DNA from: Daedaleopsis sinensis
Lineage: Eukaryota; Basidiomycota; Agaricomycetes; Polyporales; Polyporaceae
Direction: 5' to 3'
Length of the DNA stretch: 64,000 nucleotides
Assembly (NCBI GenBank): GCA_033807695.1
Contig: CM066300.1
Span: 4,526,001 to 4,590,000, forward strand
Shown one piece after another: positions 24,484 to 38,172 of the stretch; the stretch's first letter is position 1, and every line of letters starts with the position of its first letter. Made by a program: the position numbers and the translations under genes. The notes under the pieces are model-generated. The model ran no database searches. It was given only the letters and a program-made list of their open reading frames with translations, and was not told the DNA's origin.

Positions 24484-26942
24484 ATGGGTCGACTCAGCGG
24501 CCTTCGGTCATACTCTCGCTATTCACACTGGGTATTGTCGTCACGGGTGCCTTATCGTCTTCTCTGGAGGTCCATACCACTTCGGGTACCTTCAGAGGGT
24601 TCGCATCGTCTGGATTAGACCGCTGGCTGGGGATCCCGTTCGCGCAACCTCCAGTCGGCGCGCTCAGATTCAGAGCGCCTCGATTGATCACGGACCCTCC
24701 GCGAGTTGTCAAGAATGCGACGACCTTTGGCAATGCCTGCTCTCAAGTACCGGCTGACCACCTAGGGGCTCCCTTGTCTGAAGATTGTTTGTTCTTGAAT
24801 GTGAGCAGTTTGCTATCCGTGCAAGAATGTTCATTCCAACTCACAAACCCAAGGTCTTCCGACCCAGCAGCATCAGCAACCGCGAGAAGCTTCCAGTACT
24901 TGTGTGGTTCCATGTGAGTAGTCTCACGTTTCACGTTGAAGTTAAAGTTGTAACAGTGGATATGAATTGTTAGGGCGGGGCGTATATGAACGGGTATGTC
25001 GAAGTTTTCTTCAGATTGGGGTAGTCACCTTTGATAATTGTACAGCGCTGCGTCAGACCCGATGTTCGATCCCACCTGTAGGTTTGCCATACCCTTCTCA
25101 GTGACTGTGTCTGAACGGCATACGTGAATTCTCAGTGATTATACAACGAAGTCTGGCCCTTGGAAAACCGATCATGTTTGTCTCTGTGTGAGTGACACAG
25201 AAATCTCGAGCTACAAGCGAAGATCATGATATAGAAAATCATGTCAGGAACTACCGCCTCAACACTTTCGGCTTCGTAAGCTTCATTGACTGCCGTCATT
25301 GTATATTGGTACTCAATACCTGCATTGTATAGCTCGCCAGTCGATTCGTGGCTAGTGAAGATCTTAACGCAGGCTTGCAAGACCAACGGGCGGCCCTTAG
25401 TTTTGTACAAGACAACATTGAGGCGTTCGGAGGCGACTCGACGAAGGCGAGTGTTTACACCTTATCAGAATGGGAGCTCAATCATTACAGTGATATACAC
25501 ACCCATTATAGGTCACTATCTGGGGCCAGGTTCGTCCATGCACAATGTACAAGAAGTGAGCGGACTACTGACGCCGCTCGCATGCTAGTCTGCAGGTGCT
25601 GGGAGCGTTGAAGCGCATATCGTTTCTGGCAAGCCTCTCTTTAGAGCAGCAATTATGGACACCTCTACCGGACCATTGTGAGACCGACATCTTCGTAATT
25701 GCATGAACCGATACTAATCTATCAACATGTATTAGTAAGACGAACCCGCCTGCGAGCCGCTATGATGACCCAGGATTCACGTATGCGCGTATCCTGGATG
25801 CAGTGGGCTGCCCCTCGGGTCCGGCATCGTTTACATGTCTACAAGAGGTACCCTTCGAGGTCAGATCCATCTATCGTATCACTGGGCATTAATGCAAGGA
25901 TGCTGACAACCCAACAAAACTTCTGCTATGGGTATTAAGCTCCTCCATAACGTCACGACTACAATGACAGGTCAAGTTTTGAATCACCAGCTTTGGCAAC
26001 CCGCGCTCGGTCCGCCAGGGAGTTTTGTACCTGAACATCCGTCGCATCGCATCGCCCGAGGCGACTTTTTGCATATTCCCATCCTTGCTGGTACCAACGT
26101 AAGAGCTTACCGTAACACGGCACGAGTAATGTCCACTCACTACCTTCTATATTTACAGCTCAACGAAGGGACCATGTTCAGCACCACGCTTCAACATCTA
26201 GGAATTCCCCCTAACGAAGAGGATGCTGCATTCGACACGTTCATCAAACAGCTTTTCATAGATCCTTCTACGATCACTAAAGACGTCTTCGACACTATCC
26301 ATACGTTATATCCCGCGAACGACTCAAGCCTAGGAGGATCTTTCAACACCGGAGACTCACTATTTGATCGTGCCGAGGCCTGGTACTCGGATAACATGTT
26401 CCTAGGAGCAAGGAGGCTCTTCTTCGACCGCGCAGCGTCTTTCCAACCTCTGTTCGGCTACTTCTTCACGGAGTTTATTCCGGGAGAGGACCCATCCCTC
26501 GGAGGTATGTCGACATGATTGCGCCTGACACCGTACTCGACTGACATATTGCTTAGTTGCCCACGCATCTGAACTCATCCTGATCTTCGGCCAGGCTCCT
26601 GCAGTTGAGCAGGACTTTGCGAGTCAGCTAGTCGATTTCTATGTCAAATTTGTCCATGACTTGAACCCGGGAGGTTCGTCACGTCCGCTTTGTGATACTG
26701 TATGTTTCGCGAGCTCATAATCATCGGGCTATGTAGCACCTTGGCCACAATTTACCTCGTCGTCAAGGCAGGTTCTACAGCTCAAGAGGGATAACATTAC
26801 AGCCATATCCGACGGTAATTTGGACTTTTCTAGATCCGAGACGACATACCAGGCATTGAACTATTTGATTATGATAGATTTCCTTGCGCCAAAGACGACG
26901 TTCATCAACTCCGCGCGCGTTCTTGGCGAGATGCAGAAGTGA
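24484..26942 (+). CDS. type-B carboxylesterase, array copy 2, start out of frame
   Basis: Exons match copy 1 in size and phase: to 24800, 24854-24913, 24974-24993, 25046-25077, 25136-25187, 25248-25275, 25333-25446, 25512-25529, 25589-25677, 25736-25859, 25940-26098, 26159-26504, 26557-26673, 26737-26814 and 26878-26942. GQSAG, LNEGTMF and VAHASEL keep the catalytic Ser, Glu and His. Two oddities exist. The only suitable ATG (24484) is in another frame than [10 protein letters not shown]; an upstream scan of the correct frame reaches a stop at 24420-24422 with no ATG, as if 2 nt were gained in the signal-peptide codons. Intron 7 also starts GC (AAG|GCGAGT), where the paralogues have GT. All other exons are open, so it is either a very young pseudogene or an assembly error near the start. 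Confidence 0.72.
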
Positions 26943-27971
26943 TCCGCAATCCTCGCAGCCTTTTCGCCATGAAGAGCGGTAGTAGTCCTGTGGGCCTCTC
27001 GAGAATACTAAGTAGCCAGGCGGTCGGTACTTAGGGCCGGCCGGAAATATCATTGCTTTACCAAAGCGCCCATGTACATGTACTCTTTGCCCAGTGACCA
27101 TCATCGCGGCCGACAACAACTGACACGGTACACTTTCAAGCTGCGTTGAAACATCCAGTACAAGTTTCCAGTATGTACTCTGGCTGATTGATAACTTGTA
27201 CGATAAGGCGCAGATGTCGCATCTCATCTCTAGAGCTGAAATTTTCCTCATTCAGGTTCAACGCCCGGTCTCTTGAGTCTGACCATCGGAGTAAATGTAC
27301 GTACTACTAGTATACTAGACGGAGCTCCGTGTCACGATTCTGAACGCTATACCTCCAGCTGTTCCTATATGAAGGTCTTCTGCCGGTTGGAAGATATCGA
27401 TATACGTAGGTCTGATCAGGCTCCTGCCAGTACACGCTTCGGGAAGATGGCGTTATACAGGTCACTTGCTCTGTCTGATCGTGTTGTACTACAAGGCTAC
27501 TTAGCCTTCTGGTGAGGCTTTGATGCTCTCTCTTCTGTGCTAAATTTGCATGACTCCTTCCATTGCTCCTACAGTACCCGCCTGCAGATATCAACGGGCC
27601 GAGAAGTCTCTGCAGCTCCGATGTACGTATGCCCGTTCGGCATCTGCAATGGGTGGGAGGCCTCATGATCATCATCTTTGAAGGTCTTCTGTACGGGCCG
27701 CGCATGCTTGGACTTCGCCACTATACATTCCTGGGCCTACGGACACCGTGACCATCTACTCAGCATCTGCCAATGCATCTGTACAGAATTTTGAACGCGT
27801 CTCAAGATTTTGATGGCCTCCATTCTATCTCATCCATCTCAGACGTTGAACTCAAACTATGCTGTTAGCTAAGATCTTGTCCTGGCGTTCGGCAGTATAA
27901 GATGGCGCTGGCCGCACGGCACCTTCGCTTATGAGCACCCGTTACCTCGGATAAGCTCTACCAACTCAACA
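26943..27971. other. intergenic between esterases 2 and 3
   Basis: About 1 kb with no supported gene or relic. A TATA-like AGTATAAGA at about 27894-27902 lies about 70 bp upstream of the copy 3 ATG. Confidence 0.55.
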
Positions 27972-30391
27972 ATGAGACCTCTCGCACTCTTTCTTTCTGT
28001 GGTTCTGTTTCTGTACACGGTCTACGGCGCCCCCTCGTCTTCTCCTTCTCTCGATGTCCGAACTACGTCTGGTATCTTCAGAGGCTTTACCTCTTCGGGT
28101 CTGGACCGCTGGTTAGGAGTCCCTTTCGCCCAACCTCCCGTCGGCAGTCTACGCTTCAAAGCACCTCTCCCGATCACGAGTCCTTCACCGGTGGTCAAGA
28201 AAGCTACGGCGTTTGGCAATGCCTGTCCTCAGATTCCCGATGTACTGGGCGCACCTATCTCCGAGGATTGCTTGTTCTTGAATGTAAGCATACGTGACGA
28301 CACGCCCTAGTTGTATCACGCTTATACCATAATGAAGGTGTTTCGACCCAGCAACATCAGTCGCAACGAAAAAATTCCTGTACTGGCTTATATCTATGTG
28401 AGTCATACAGTGTCACGGTTTAGATGGAAATCACAGATATAGCTTGGCTGCAGGGTGGTGCATTCGTGATGGGGTACGTCGTATTTACTACATCCGTAAA
28501 TCGGTGATTTAGTACGTGCGGTTAACCTACGTATACAGAGCTGCGTCGATGCCACTGTACGATCCCACATGTAAGTCCAAAGGGCTAAATGCCTCCTCCT
28601 GCTCATTGAATTGCGATTCCCTTCAATATAGTTATCATCGAGCGGAGCGTGGCTATTGGCAAACCAATCGTGTTCGTCTCTATGTATGTTATATTCTCCT
28701 TTCCCTCGGGATCCTAGTAAGCTATTTACTTCGAACACACCAGAAACTACCGTGTCAACACGTACGGCTTCGTAGGTAGTACGCTAGGGATATAACTGCG
28801 CCAGTCTAACGTGTCTGTTGATCCACAGCTCGCAAGCCGCTTTGTGCCGCCCGAGGACTTGAATGCAGGTCTGCACGACCAACGGGCCGCTCTCACGTAC
28901 ATCCAGGACAACATTGCAGCGTTTGGGGGTGACCCCACGAAGGTAGGCATTTCAGATCAAAGACAAGAGTATACGCTGAGGTTATGCGCACTGTTAGGTC
29001 ACTATATGGGGACAGGTTCGTCCGCATCTGAACGAATCTTTCCGTGACTCAGTTCTTTTCTTCGCAGTCGGCAGGTGCTGGTAGCGTGGAGGCTCAAATC
29101 GTTTATCCGGCTACGAGGAGCCTCTTTAGGGCAGCGATTATGGATTCCTCCACTGGACCATTGTGAGCATGATATCCCTCGTGGTATCCTGCAATTACTT
29201 AGACCATATGCTCTTAGCAAAACCGCACCACCGGCGAGTCGGTACGACGACCCTGGTCTCCCGTATGCACGTCTCCTTGATGCTACAGGCTGCCCGTCCG
29301 GTCCCGCATCACTTACTTGTCTCCGGAACCTACCGTTTGAGGTGAGTTGACTGTGAAACGGCGGCAATATGGGGGAGTGTTCATAATCGTCTTGACAGAC
29401 GCTCGCGAACGCGACGAACACGATGACAGCAGCAGTCCTCAACGACCAGCTCTGGCAACCTGCGATCGGTCCCGCAGGCAGCTTCGCGCCGGAGCACGCG
29501 TCGCGGCGTATTGCGCGCGGAGACTTCCTGCACATCCCCATCATCGCTGGTACCAATGTGAGCCCGAATACGACTCTGTGTATGTCGACGCTGACTAGTG
29601 ACTTCTGGTCGGTCCAAACAGCTGAACGAAGGCACCAGATTCGCCACCACTGTCCGCAACCTCGGGGTTCCGCCTGACGAGGAGGACGCCGCTTTTGACA
29701 CCTGGATCAAGGATCTCCTCATCGACCCTTCGACGGTCACCCAAGACGTCTTCGACGCGTTCCACAGGCTCTATCCAGCAAACGACTCGAGCCTCGGTGG
29801 ACGCTTCAATACTGGGGACTCGCTCTTCGACCGCGCGGAGGCTTGGTACTCGGACAACATGTTCCTGGCGGCGAGGAGGCTCCTGTTCAACAAAGCGGCA
29901 TCGCTGCAGCCCGTCTTCGGGTACTTTTTCACCGAGTATATCCCCGGCCAAGACCCATCTCTCGGCGGTACGCGTATACCGGAGCTCCTATTCTTTGCAT
30001 TGTCCTATAACACTCACGTTGGCTTTAGTGTACCACGAGTCCGAGCTCATCCTGCTCTTCGGCCAATTCCCTGACGTCGAGCGAGAGTTCGCAAGCCAAA
30101 TGGCGGACTTCTATGTCAACTTTGTCAACGATTTGGATCCCGGAAGTACGTCGCTGCTGTCGGTGTGATTGTGGTGATCGCTCACCTCTCGAAGCGCAAT
30201 GGCCCCGGTTCGACTCTGCGTCCAAGCAAGTGCTCCAGCTGATGAGGGACAATATCACGGCAATCTCGGACGGTATTGCAGTTCCACTCCGTGTCGCTGT
30301 GATCGGAGGTCTCACCTTCGTGACAGATTTCCTCGTCGAAAAGACGAAATTCCTCGACTCTCAACGCGTTCTGGGGGAGATGCAGAAGTAA
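27972..30391 (+). CDS. secreted type-B carboxylesterase, array copy 3
   Basis: Fifteen exons (27972-28283, 28338-28397, 28454-28473, 28539-28570, 28632-28683, 28744-28771, 28829-28942, 28998-29015, 29068-29162, 29218-29341, 29399-29557, 29622-29967, 30029-30145, 30195-30272, 30327-30391) encode 539 residues. A clear signal peptide ([19 protein letters not shown]) leads into [13 protein letters not shown]. The triad is GQSAG, LNEGTRF and VYHESEL. Apart from exon 1, exon lengths equal those of copy 1, so the copies arose by tandem duplication. The coding frame is intact. It ends 121 bp before the convergent ISC1 gene. GGAFVMG at the oxyanion hole differs from GGAFMDG and GGAYMNG in copies 1 and 2. 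Confidence 0.93.
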
Positions 30392-30512
30392 GTAGTCGTG
30401 CGCGCAGTGAAGATAATCCCGGCCTTGTGATCATTAGCATGTGTAAAGTGCAAGTGCAGTGGAAGATAGTGTGTAAGTGTAGTCCGTGGGGTATCCAAAC
30501 CGAATCGATGAA

Positions 30513-32046
30513 TCACTGCACAACACTGCGGCGGCTACGCTGCTGCTCTCCGAGGGCCGTGCGGTAAAGCTCGAGCTCCTCGATAACGTTCGTGAGCGCG
30601 TTCACCTCCCAGTTGCCGTACACGAACCCGATGTAGAGCATCGTCGTCGCGAGCCACGCAAGCGCGATAGTGATCAGAGTGAATATCGGGTTCAGCCAGA
30701 ACGGGAACCACGCTGAGGCGACGATGATCGCGAGGAGCATCGCGAGCGATGCGAAGCACACCATGAGCTGGAAACGGCCTTGCGATTGTGCGAATCTGTA
30801 CCTCGCCATGAGCGACACGAGTGCCTGGGAGATGGACTCCGCTGAGACATCCGACGACGCAGGTTGTGGGTTTGACTCCGAGGTCGCGATGGACGTCGTC
30901 CCATCACCGGGGTTCACGGGTTCACCCTGAGGAGTATCGATCGTGAATGTCGCCTCGAGTCCGAAGTGGTCAGAGAACGAGTAGGGATACCCCGGCACGC
31001 GCTCCGTCATTACGACACGGGTATCGACCGGGCGAAGAGTCGGCGCTTGTGACGCTTTCGGCGGGGGCTGGCGGAAAAATACGTAGTCAAGCCGCTTCCC
31101 CTGGAGCTTTCGCGCAAGGGGTTCTAGCGGCTTCCCCGCGGAATACGAGTTGAGCGGCGAGTCTGCAGTGACGCCGTGAAGGAGGATCGCGTCGTGCGGC
31201 GTCGGGGGGTTCAGAGGATCCGGTTGGGGTACGTCTGTGTGTGTGAGGACCCATGCGTCCTTGAGGCCTGCGTGGTCGCGGATGATGTCCATGGGGAGCG
31301 TCATCGGGACGCTGTTGTAGTCGCCTGCGGCGATGACGTAGCGGCCGAGTTCTGCGGACTGTCGCGCGAGTTTCGCGAACTCCCATGCGTTTACGAGACG
31401 GTGGGCACGCTCGTGTTCGGGGCCTTCATCTCCGCCCTTCGCAAATAGCTAGGTGGAGCGACATGAGCCAAGGGTCGTGCTTGTGTAGGAAGGGGACGGC
31501 GTACATGGGTGTTGAACACTTGGACTTGACCAAGAATGGGGTGGGTGATGACGACGCTGGCGGCGGCCTTACCGACGAACCAGTCGCCAGCAAGCACGTC
31601 GACTGGGGAGCCGTTCAGGGAGTATGGATGCACCGTCGCAGCGGCAATGGGGAAACGGGAGAAGATGACGAGGCCTGCGCCCAGTGCTCCGCTACGCCCC
31701 CAGATTGGCTTGCAACGGGCAACTCGGGGCATAGGAACTGTGGTACACACCTGTAGAAGAACTTGGAGTACGGCAGCTTCTTTGACACCGCTGCGCGTAC
31801 GTACTCGAAGTCGGCGAACACCCAGAGCTCCTGCAAGGTTATGACATCGTAGTCGGAGGAGGCCAGGACATTTGCGATGGCGGTAACACGCTCTGTTCGA
31901 TACTTCGACACATACTTCAGCCCCCTAGTTTCCAGTAAGCATATAAGAAGAAGAAGGTGCTTCAAGACATACCAGCAATTGAATGTCAGGAGTTTGAGGC
32001 GACTGTCAGACAGCATGGTGGATGGAAGCAAGCCTGGCGGCGCCAT
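30513..32046 (-). CDS. ISC1: inositol phosphosphingolipid phospholipase C (neutral sphingomyelinase family)
   Basis: Four exons on the minus strand (32046-31973, 31924-31751, 31691-31505, 31448-30513) give 456 residues. The exonuclease/endonuclease/phosphatase fold is marked by LKLLTFNCWGLKYVSKYRTER, ITLQELWVF, VQVFNTHLFA, the metal-binding GDYNSVP and the catalytic SDHFGLEA. Two hydrophobic helices close the protein (about residues 370-425), as in Isc1 and nSMase. The family hydrolyses inositol phosphosphingolipids to ceramide on internal membranes and mitochondria. A second in-frame ATG at 32016 has a better context (ACC before ATG) and may be the true start. The acceptor of intron 3 was chosen because it restores the family's THLFA block. 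Confidence 0.92.
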
Positions 32047-32482
32047 TCAGCTACAGCCTACGGTCGGAGACAAGCGCTCCGTCACTGGCATCATGCCCGG
32101 GCCCAAAATAACCGAACCGACAGTTGGAATTCGTTCAAAACGATTTCTAGGAATACAATCAGCTACTCAGTACTCATCAGTTATAGTACACTATTATACT
32201 GAGGCCTTCTAGAAGGGCTCCTCCTAGCTAATGAGACACGCGTGTTACTGGGTACATGAGATGATGATGTAACTGCACTATCGTGGTATGGCCACCGTAA
32301 GGAGACCGCGAGGTCAACATCATGAGGACGTAATGTGTAGTGACAGAGCGCGGAAATGTCACGCACGTTAACCCAACTAAAACGTAAGGCAGACAGCGCA
32401 GACAGCACAGCAGAGCGACGACCGGACAGAGGGTATGGGGTGGACAGGTACCGAGCGGCGAGCGGCGAGCCAACCACCGTGA
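32047..32482. other. intergenic between ISC1 and the alpha/beta hydrolase
   Basis: About 436 bases containing the ISC1 promoter and the 3' flank of the hydrolase gene. No gene was seen. Confidence 0.5.
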
Positions 32483-35079
32483 TCATGAGGCCCGAGAGGA
32501 TGGGCGATGATCCCCATGGTGTGCTGCGACGCCGTCCGGCTTGTACGTCCGCGTCTGGTTGGCAGGGCCGGACTTCGACCACGACTTGCACAGCGAGCTG
32601 ATGTCTGGGTGGCTCCGCCGCGAGCGGCGTATTGAGGGCTCGGGAGGAGCCTCCGCCGAGGATGTCATGCTGATTGACGATATCCGGGACCTTCGGCGCA
32701 CAGGCGATGCGACCGTAGGGGAGGGATGTGAGTGCGGAGATGGGAGGTGAAGGGACTCGGACGCGGAGACAGACGCGGCATCGGCGAGAGCGGTGATAGT
32801 TGCGCGCAGCCGGGCGAACGACGGTGCTTTGGAAAGTGACGGGCGGACGCTGTTGACCGGCGAGGGGTATGGGGGCGAGTACACGGGCTTGACCCTGACG
32901 GCTCCGTCCCCGAAATCCCCTTCGTCGTCGCTACTTGACGAAAGGTACATGGAACCCCAACTTGGCTCCTCCAAGCTTGGTGTGGGAGAGCGTGAATCGG
33001 ACTGTTGCTTCCGGCTGTAAGACCGAAAGCGTTTCGAATTGTCGTTTAGAGTTTCAGAGATGGACTCCCGTCCTTCACCGGTCTCTGTACCGTCGCCTCG
33101 CACAACACGCGTTGCGTCCGTGTCAATCTCTGCTTCGAGGTCCTTCTCCGCTGATGGTTCGAAATATTGCGGCGTGCGTGATTGGATTTGCGGGAGGAAG
33201 TTCCAAACGAAGTCGTGACACGAGACAAACGCATTCCTGGCCACCTCGAGGAAGGGGAAGGATTGGAATACATGAACCTTGCGCGTGGCGTTAGGTATGG
33301 CAAATGTGTCCAGTAATAGACCAACTTACCATATCTGCATACAACTCATGTCGAACTTCGACGCCAGCAAGAGCAGCTTTATGTGCAAGCAGGGTAATCT
33401 CGTCCCGAAGGACTTCAACCTCTCCACCCTGTATGAGCAAAGGAGGCAACCCCTTGAAGTCGCCAAACAAAGGGCTTGCATACGGATGGGTGAGGTACTT
33501 CTCCATGTGTTCGCCCAGGTAACAGTGAATTGGGTTCATGTGGTCGCCGGGCTGAGGCATAGGTACGATGTCATACTGAGCATTGCTCTCCCATGACTCG
33601 CAGCTCATGGTGAGATCTACGATAGCATATGCATGAGTCGCGGTCCGTCAATAGTTTGCTATCAAGAAACAAACGCACCGACCCAAGGAGAGAATACGAT
33701 TGCGCCGGAGGGCATTGGGTAGTTGTTGTCTCTTAGATACATCAGCAGTGCGAGGGTCAGACCGCCGCCTGCACTGTCTCCGGCGACAACGATGTTCTCC
33801 GGGGGGACGTGGAGATCGTCTACCAATCTGAAGTACGCGCAGACTGCATCGTGAAGCGGCCCTGGGAAGCGGGTTTCGGGAGCGAGGCGGTAGTCAAGGG
33901 CTGCTCATGACATCAGTGAGCTTGTAAGATACTTTGAACAGAGGATGCGTACCGAATATACGCGCATCAAGATACTTCGCCAAAGGAATCGTGATCAGCC
34001 TGTGAGTAGCTGGACTGAACAGGTAATAAGCACCTGGAGCGCATATAATCAGTCACGGATATAGCCATGGCATCGAGAAGAAAATGCGTACCCCCGTGGA
34101 GGTAGAGCACTACCCGTTCTTTCCGTTTACCTTTACCAGGCACAGTACCCGGAGGTTTGCCTTCTTTCCGAGCGCGCCATTCGGCTTGCAGCCTCCTCCA
34201 CGTCCTCTTCCCAACTACCCATTCACCGGACAACTCCCTCTTCCCATCTTCTGCAGCATCGAACTCTGCTAGTATCCCTCGTAGCTGGCGTTTGTGGACC
34301 GGAAAGGTCACTGGAGTGATAAGGGCGTCGGAAGGTACGGGCACGAGCCCGCCTATGCTCATGAGCATGCGGATGGTATCCTATGACATGGTCAGGCGCA
34401 ATCATCCTCTTGGAGAAAGCGATGCAATACTCACGATGTCTGTTAGATGCGAATATCGATTGACCCCACGCATCATGCTCGAGACCAAGGTCATCTCGAT
34501 GCCCCAGGACTTGCGCCGTGGACCCCATAGCTGGTGAGATACAACGTCGGCGGCGAGCGTCGTCGCTGGACAAGGAGTGAGCAGTCAGCAAAAACATAGC
34601 GCTACGATCAACGGGTTACGGGCGGACTCTATTGAGATTCCGAAGATCCGGCCATCCGCGCGCGATCATCTCCCCGCACTTCCCCACACTTCTCACAACG
34701 TGTCCTGGGGCTCCCCATGCTAGCCAGTTGCCATGAATAGAGAACGCGTGGCCATCGAATACGCCCTGCCACGGGGCGTAGCAGTAATTTTGTGGGGGAA
34801 GCACGACGGGCACTGAGATCGAGAGCCAGACTCACCCTTCATCGCTGCAAACGCGCCATACTTCCACAAATGCCAGATTCTGAGTGGTTCGCTTTCGCGC
34901 TGCTTGAGTTTCGGATCTCCGACGCGAGACGAGGGCGGTGGAGGTACGCCTGGATATTCGTAATGGCGTAAGGCCTCGGCGGAACTCGAGAAGTCTGCAG
35001 AGTGTCTTGTGAGGACAGTAGGTTTAAGCTCTGCGGGCTGCGATGCGTCCGAGTTGAAACGCGGCAGAATCCATCGCAT
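32483..35079 (-). CDS. alpha/beta hydrolase, hormone-sensitive-lipase type
   Basis: Seven exons on the minus strand (35079-34836, 34565-34435, 34380-34092, 34033-33953, 33900-33679, 33616-33330, 33277-32483) give about 682 residues. The catalytic domain carries the HGG oxyanion motif (LYLHGGAYYLF), nucleophile GDSAGGG, ALDYRLAPE, and the His in DMVHVFQ. It ends in a ~230-residue Ser-rich tail absent from the enzyme core. HSL-type enzymes cleave short acyl, sterol or xenobiotic esters; yeast Say1 (steryl acetate deacetylase) has this fold. The N-terminus is uncertain: the frame stays open to 35202, and an overlapping frame upstream encodes a hydrophobic helix (35276-35170). Intron 1 is 270 nt, long for this genome. 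Confidence 0.87.
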
Positions 35080-35466
35080 AGTGGTGGAGATCGAGACACA
35101 GAATGCCGGGCGTAAAGGGCGTCCTGAAAGCGGTATAAGACAGCGCGCGGGGAGAGGAAGATGGCAGAGAGACAAAGCGAGACGACTTGGAGGATGTCGC
35201 AAGACAGCATATTCAGCAATTTATCACATGGGTGGTCGGGTGAAAGTCCGAGAATCGGCCGCGCACGCACAGCCACTCAACGTCACCAGAATAATATTGG
35301 GCCAACTTTGGTTCCGCCTGGTTCCGCTCCTGTTACTGTTAGTGTATGTACAGTGTTGCTGTACACAGCTACCGTACACGGTACAAACGTCTCCTGACCT
35401 CCGCCAACCACCCGCTGACTCTCCCGACGGCCCAGTTTCCCGCTTGTTCCGCCCACCCTTCCGTGG
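35080..35466. other. intergenic upstream of the alpha/beta hydrolase
   Basis: 387 bases between the hydrolase start and the MAP2 stop. They may include an unrecognised first exon of the hydrolase (see its entry). Confidence 0.4.
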
Positions 35467-37627
<2,161 letters not shown>

Positions 37628-38172
37628 CGCAGCAAGTCCTCGTTTTTGGTTAGTTAAGCCAAGAGAGAGGCAGATTGCTGAGTAGCAGAGGTCGGAGCCT
37701 CCTTGACACAGTCGGGAGACAGATAAAGATGTAGAAACTGTTGCTATGAGGGGGGTGCCACGGGTGCGATTGGTATAGGGAGACAAGTTCTACAAATCGC
37801 GAAGACGCCTTGCCTCAGCCTGAGCAAAAATGATAAATCCATTGGGTGAACACGTGATGGGCAAAGCAAACTCCTGGACTCGGCCGGTATTTGCTAGATT
37901 GAGCAACCATAACGTATAGTCTGCACCGGACCACAGCGAGCTCGACGTCCTGCATTTGCGAAACGATATAGAGTGCCCGGGGGAGCAGTGCCTGCAAGGG
38001 TTTGTTGGAGACAACGCGCGCGCGAATATCAATATTCCTTCAAGTCTGCGTCCACCAGCCTATTGAGCTATGACGCCAGTTGCTGTCCACTTTGATTTGG
38101 CGCAAACGATTTTGACTGAGCCGCGGGCTCAGATCAGTTGCGCACGCGCGCCGCCTGCCTCGATCCACAACC
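37628..38172. other. divergent promoter region MAP2 / RIB7
   Basis: 545 bases between two divergent start codons. No gene was recognised. The minus-strand MAP2 frame stays open to 37786, but a start there would add residues unlike the family. Confidence 0.5.

Noticed and set aside
34616..34813. Possible internal exon of the alpha/beta hydrolase
   Set aside because: The frame is open and reads plausibly, but no donor/acceptor pair keeps phase with the next exon. A single 270-nt intron does.
35170..35276. Alternative first exon of the alpha/beta hydrolase with a membrane helix
   Set aside because: The hydrophobic stretch (DILQVVSLCLSAIFLSP) is attractive, but I could not find a junction that brings it into frame with the rest. 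It is left as an open possibility, not annotated.
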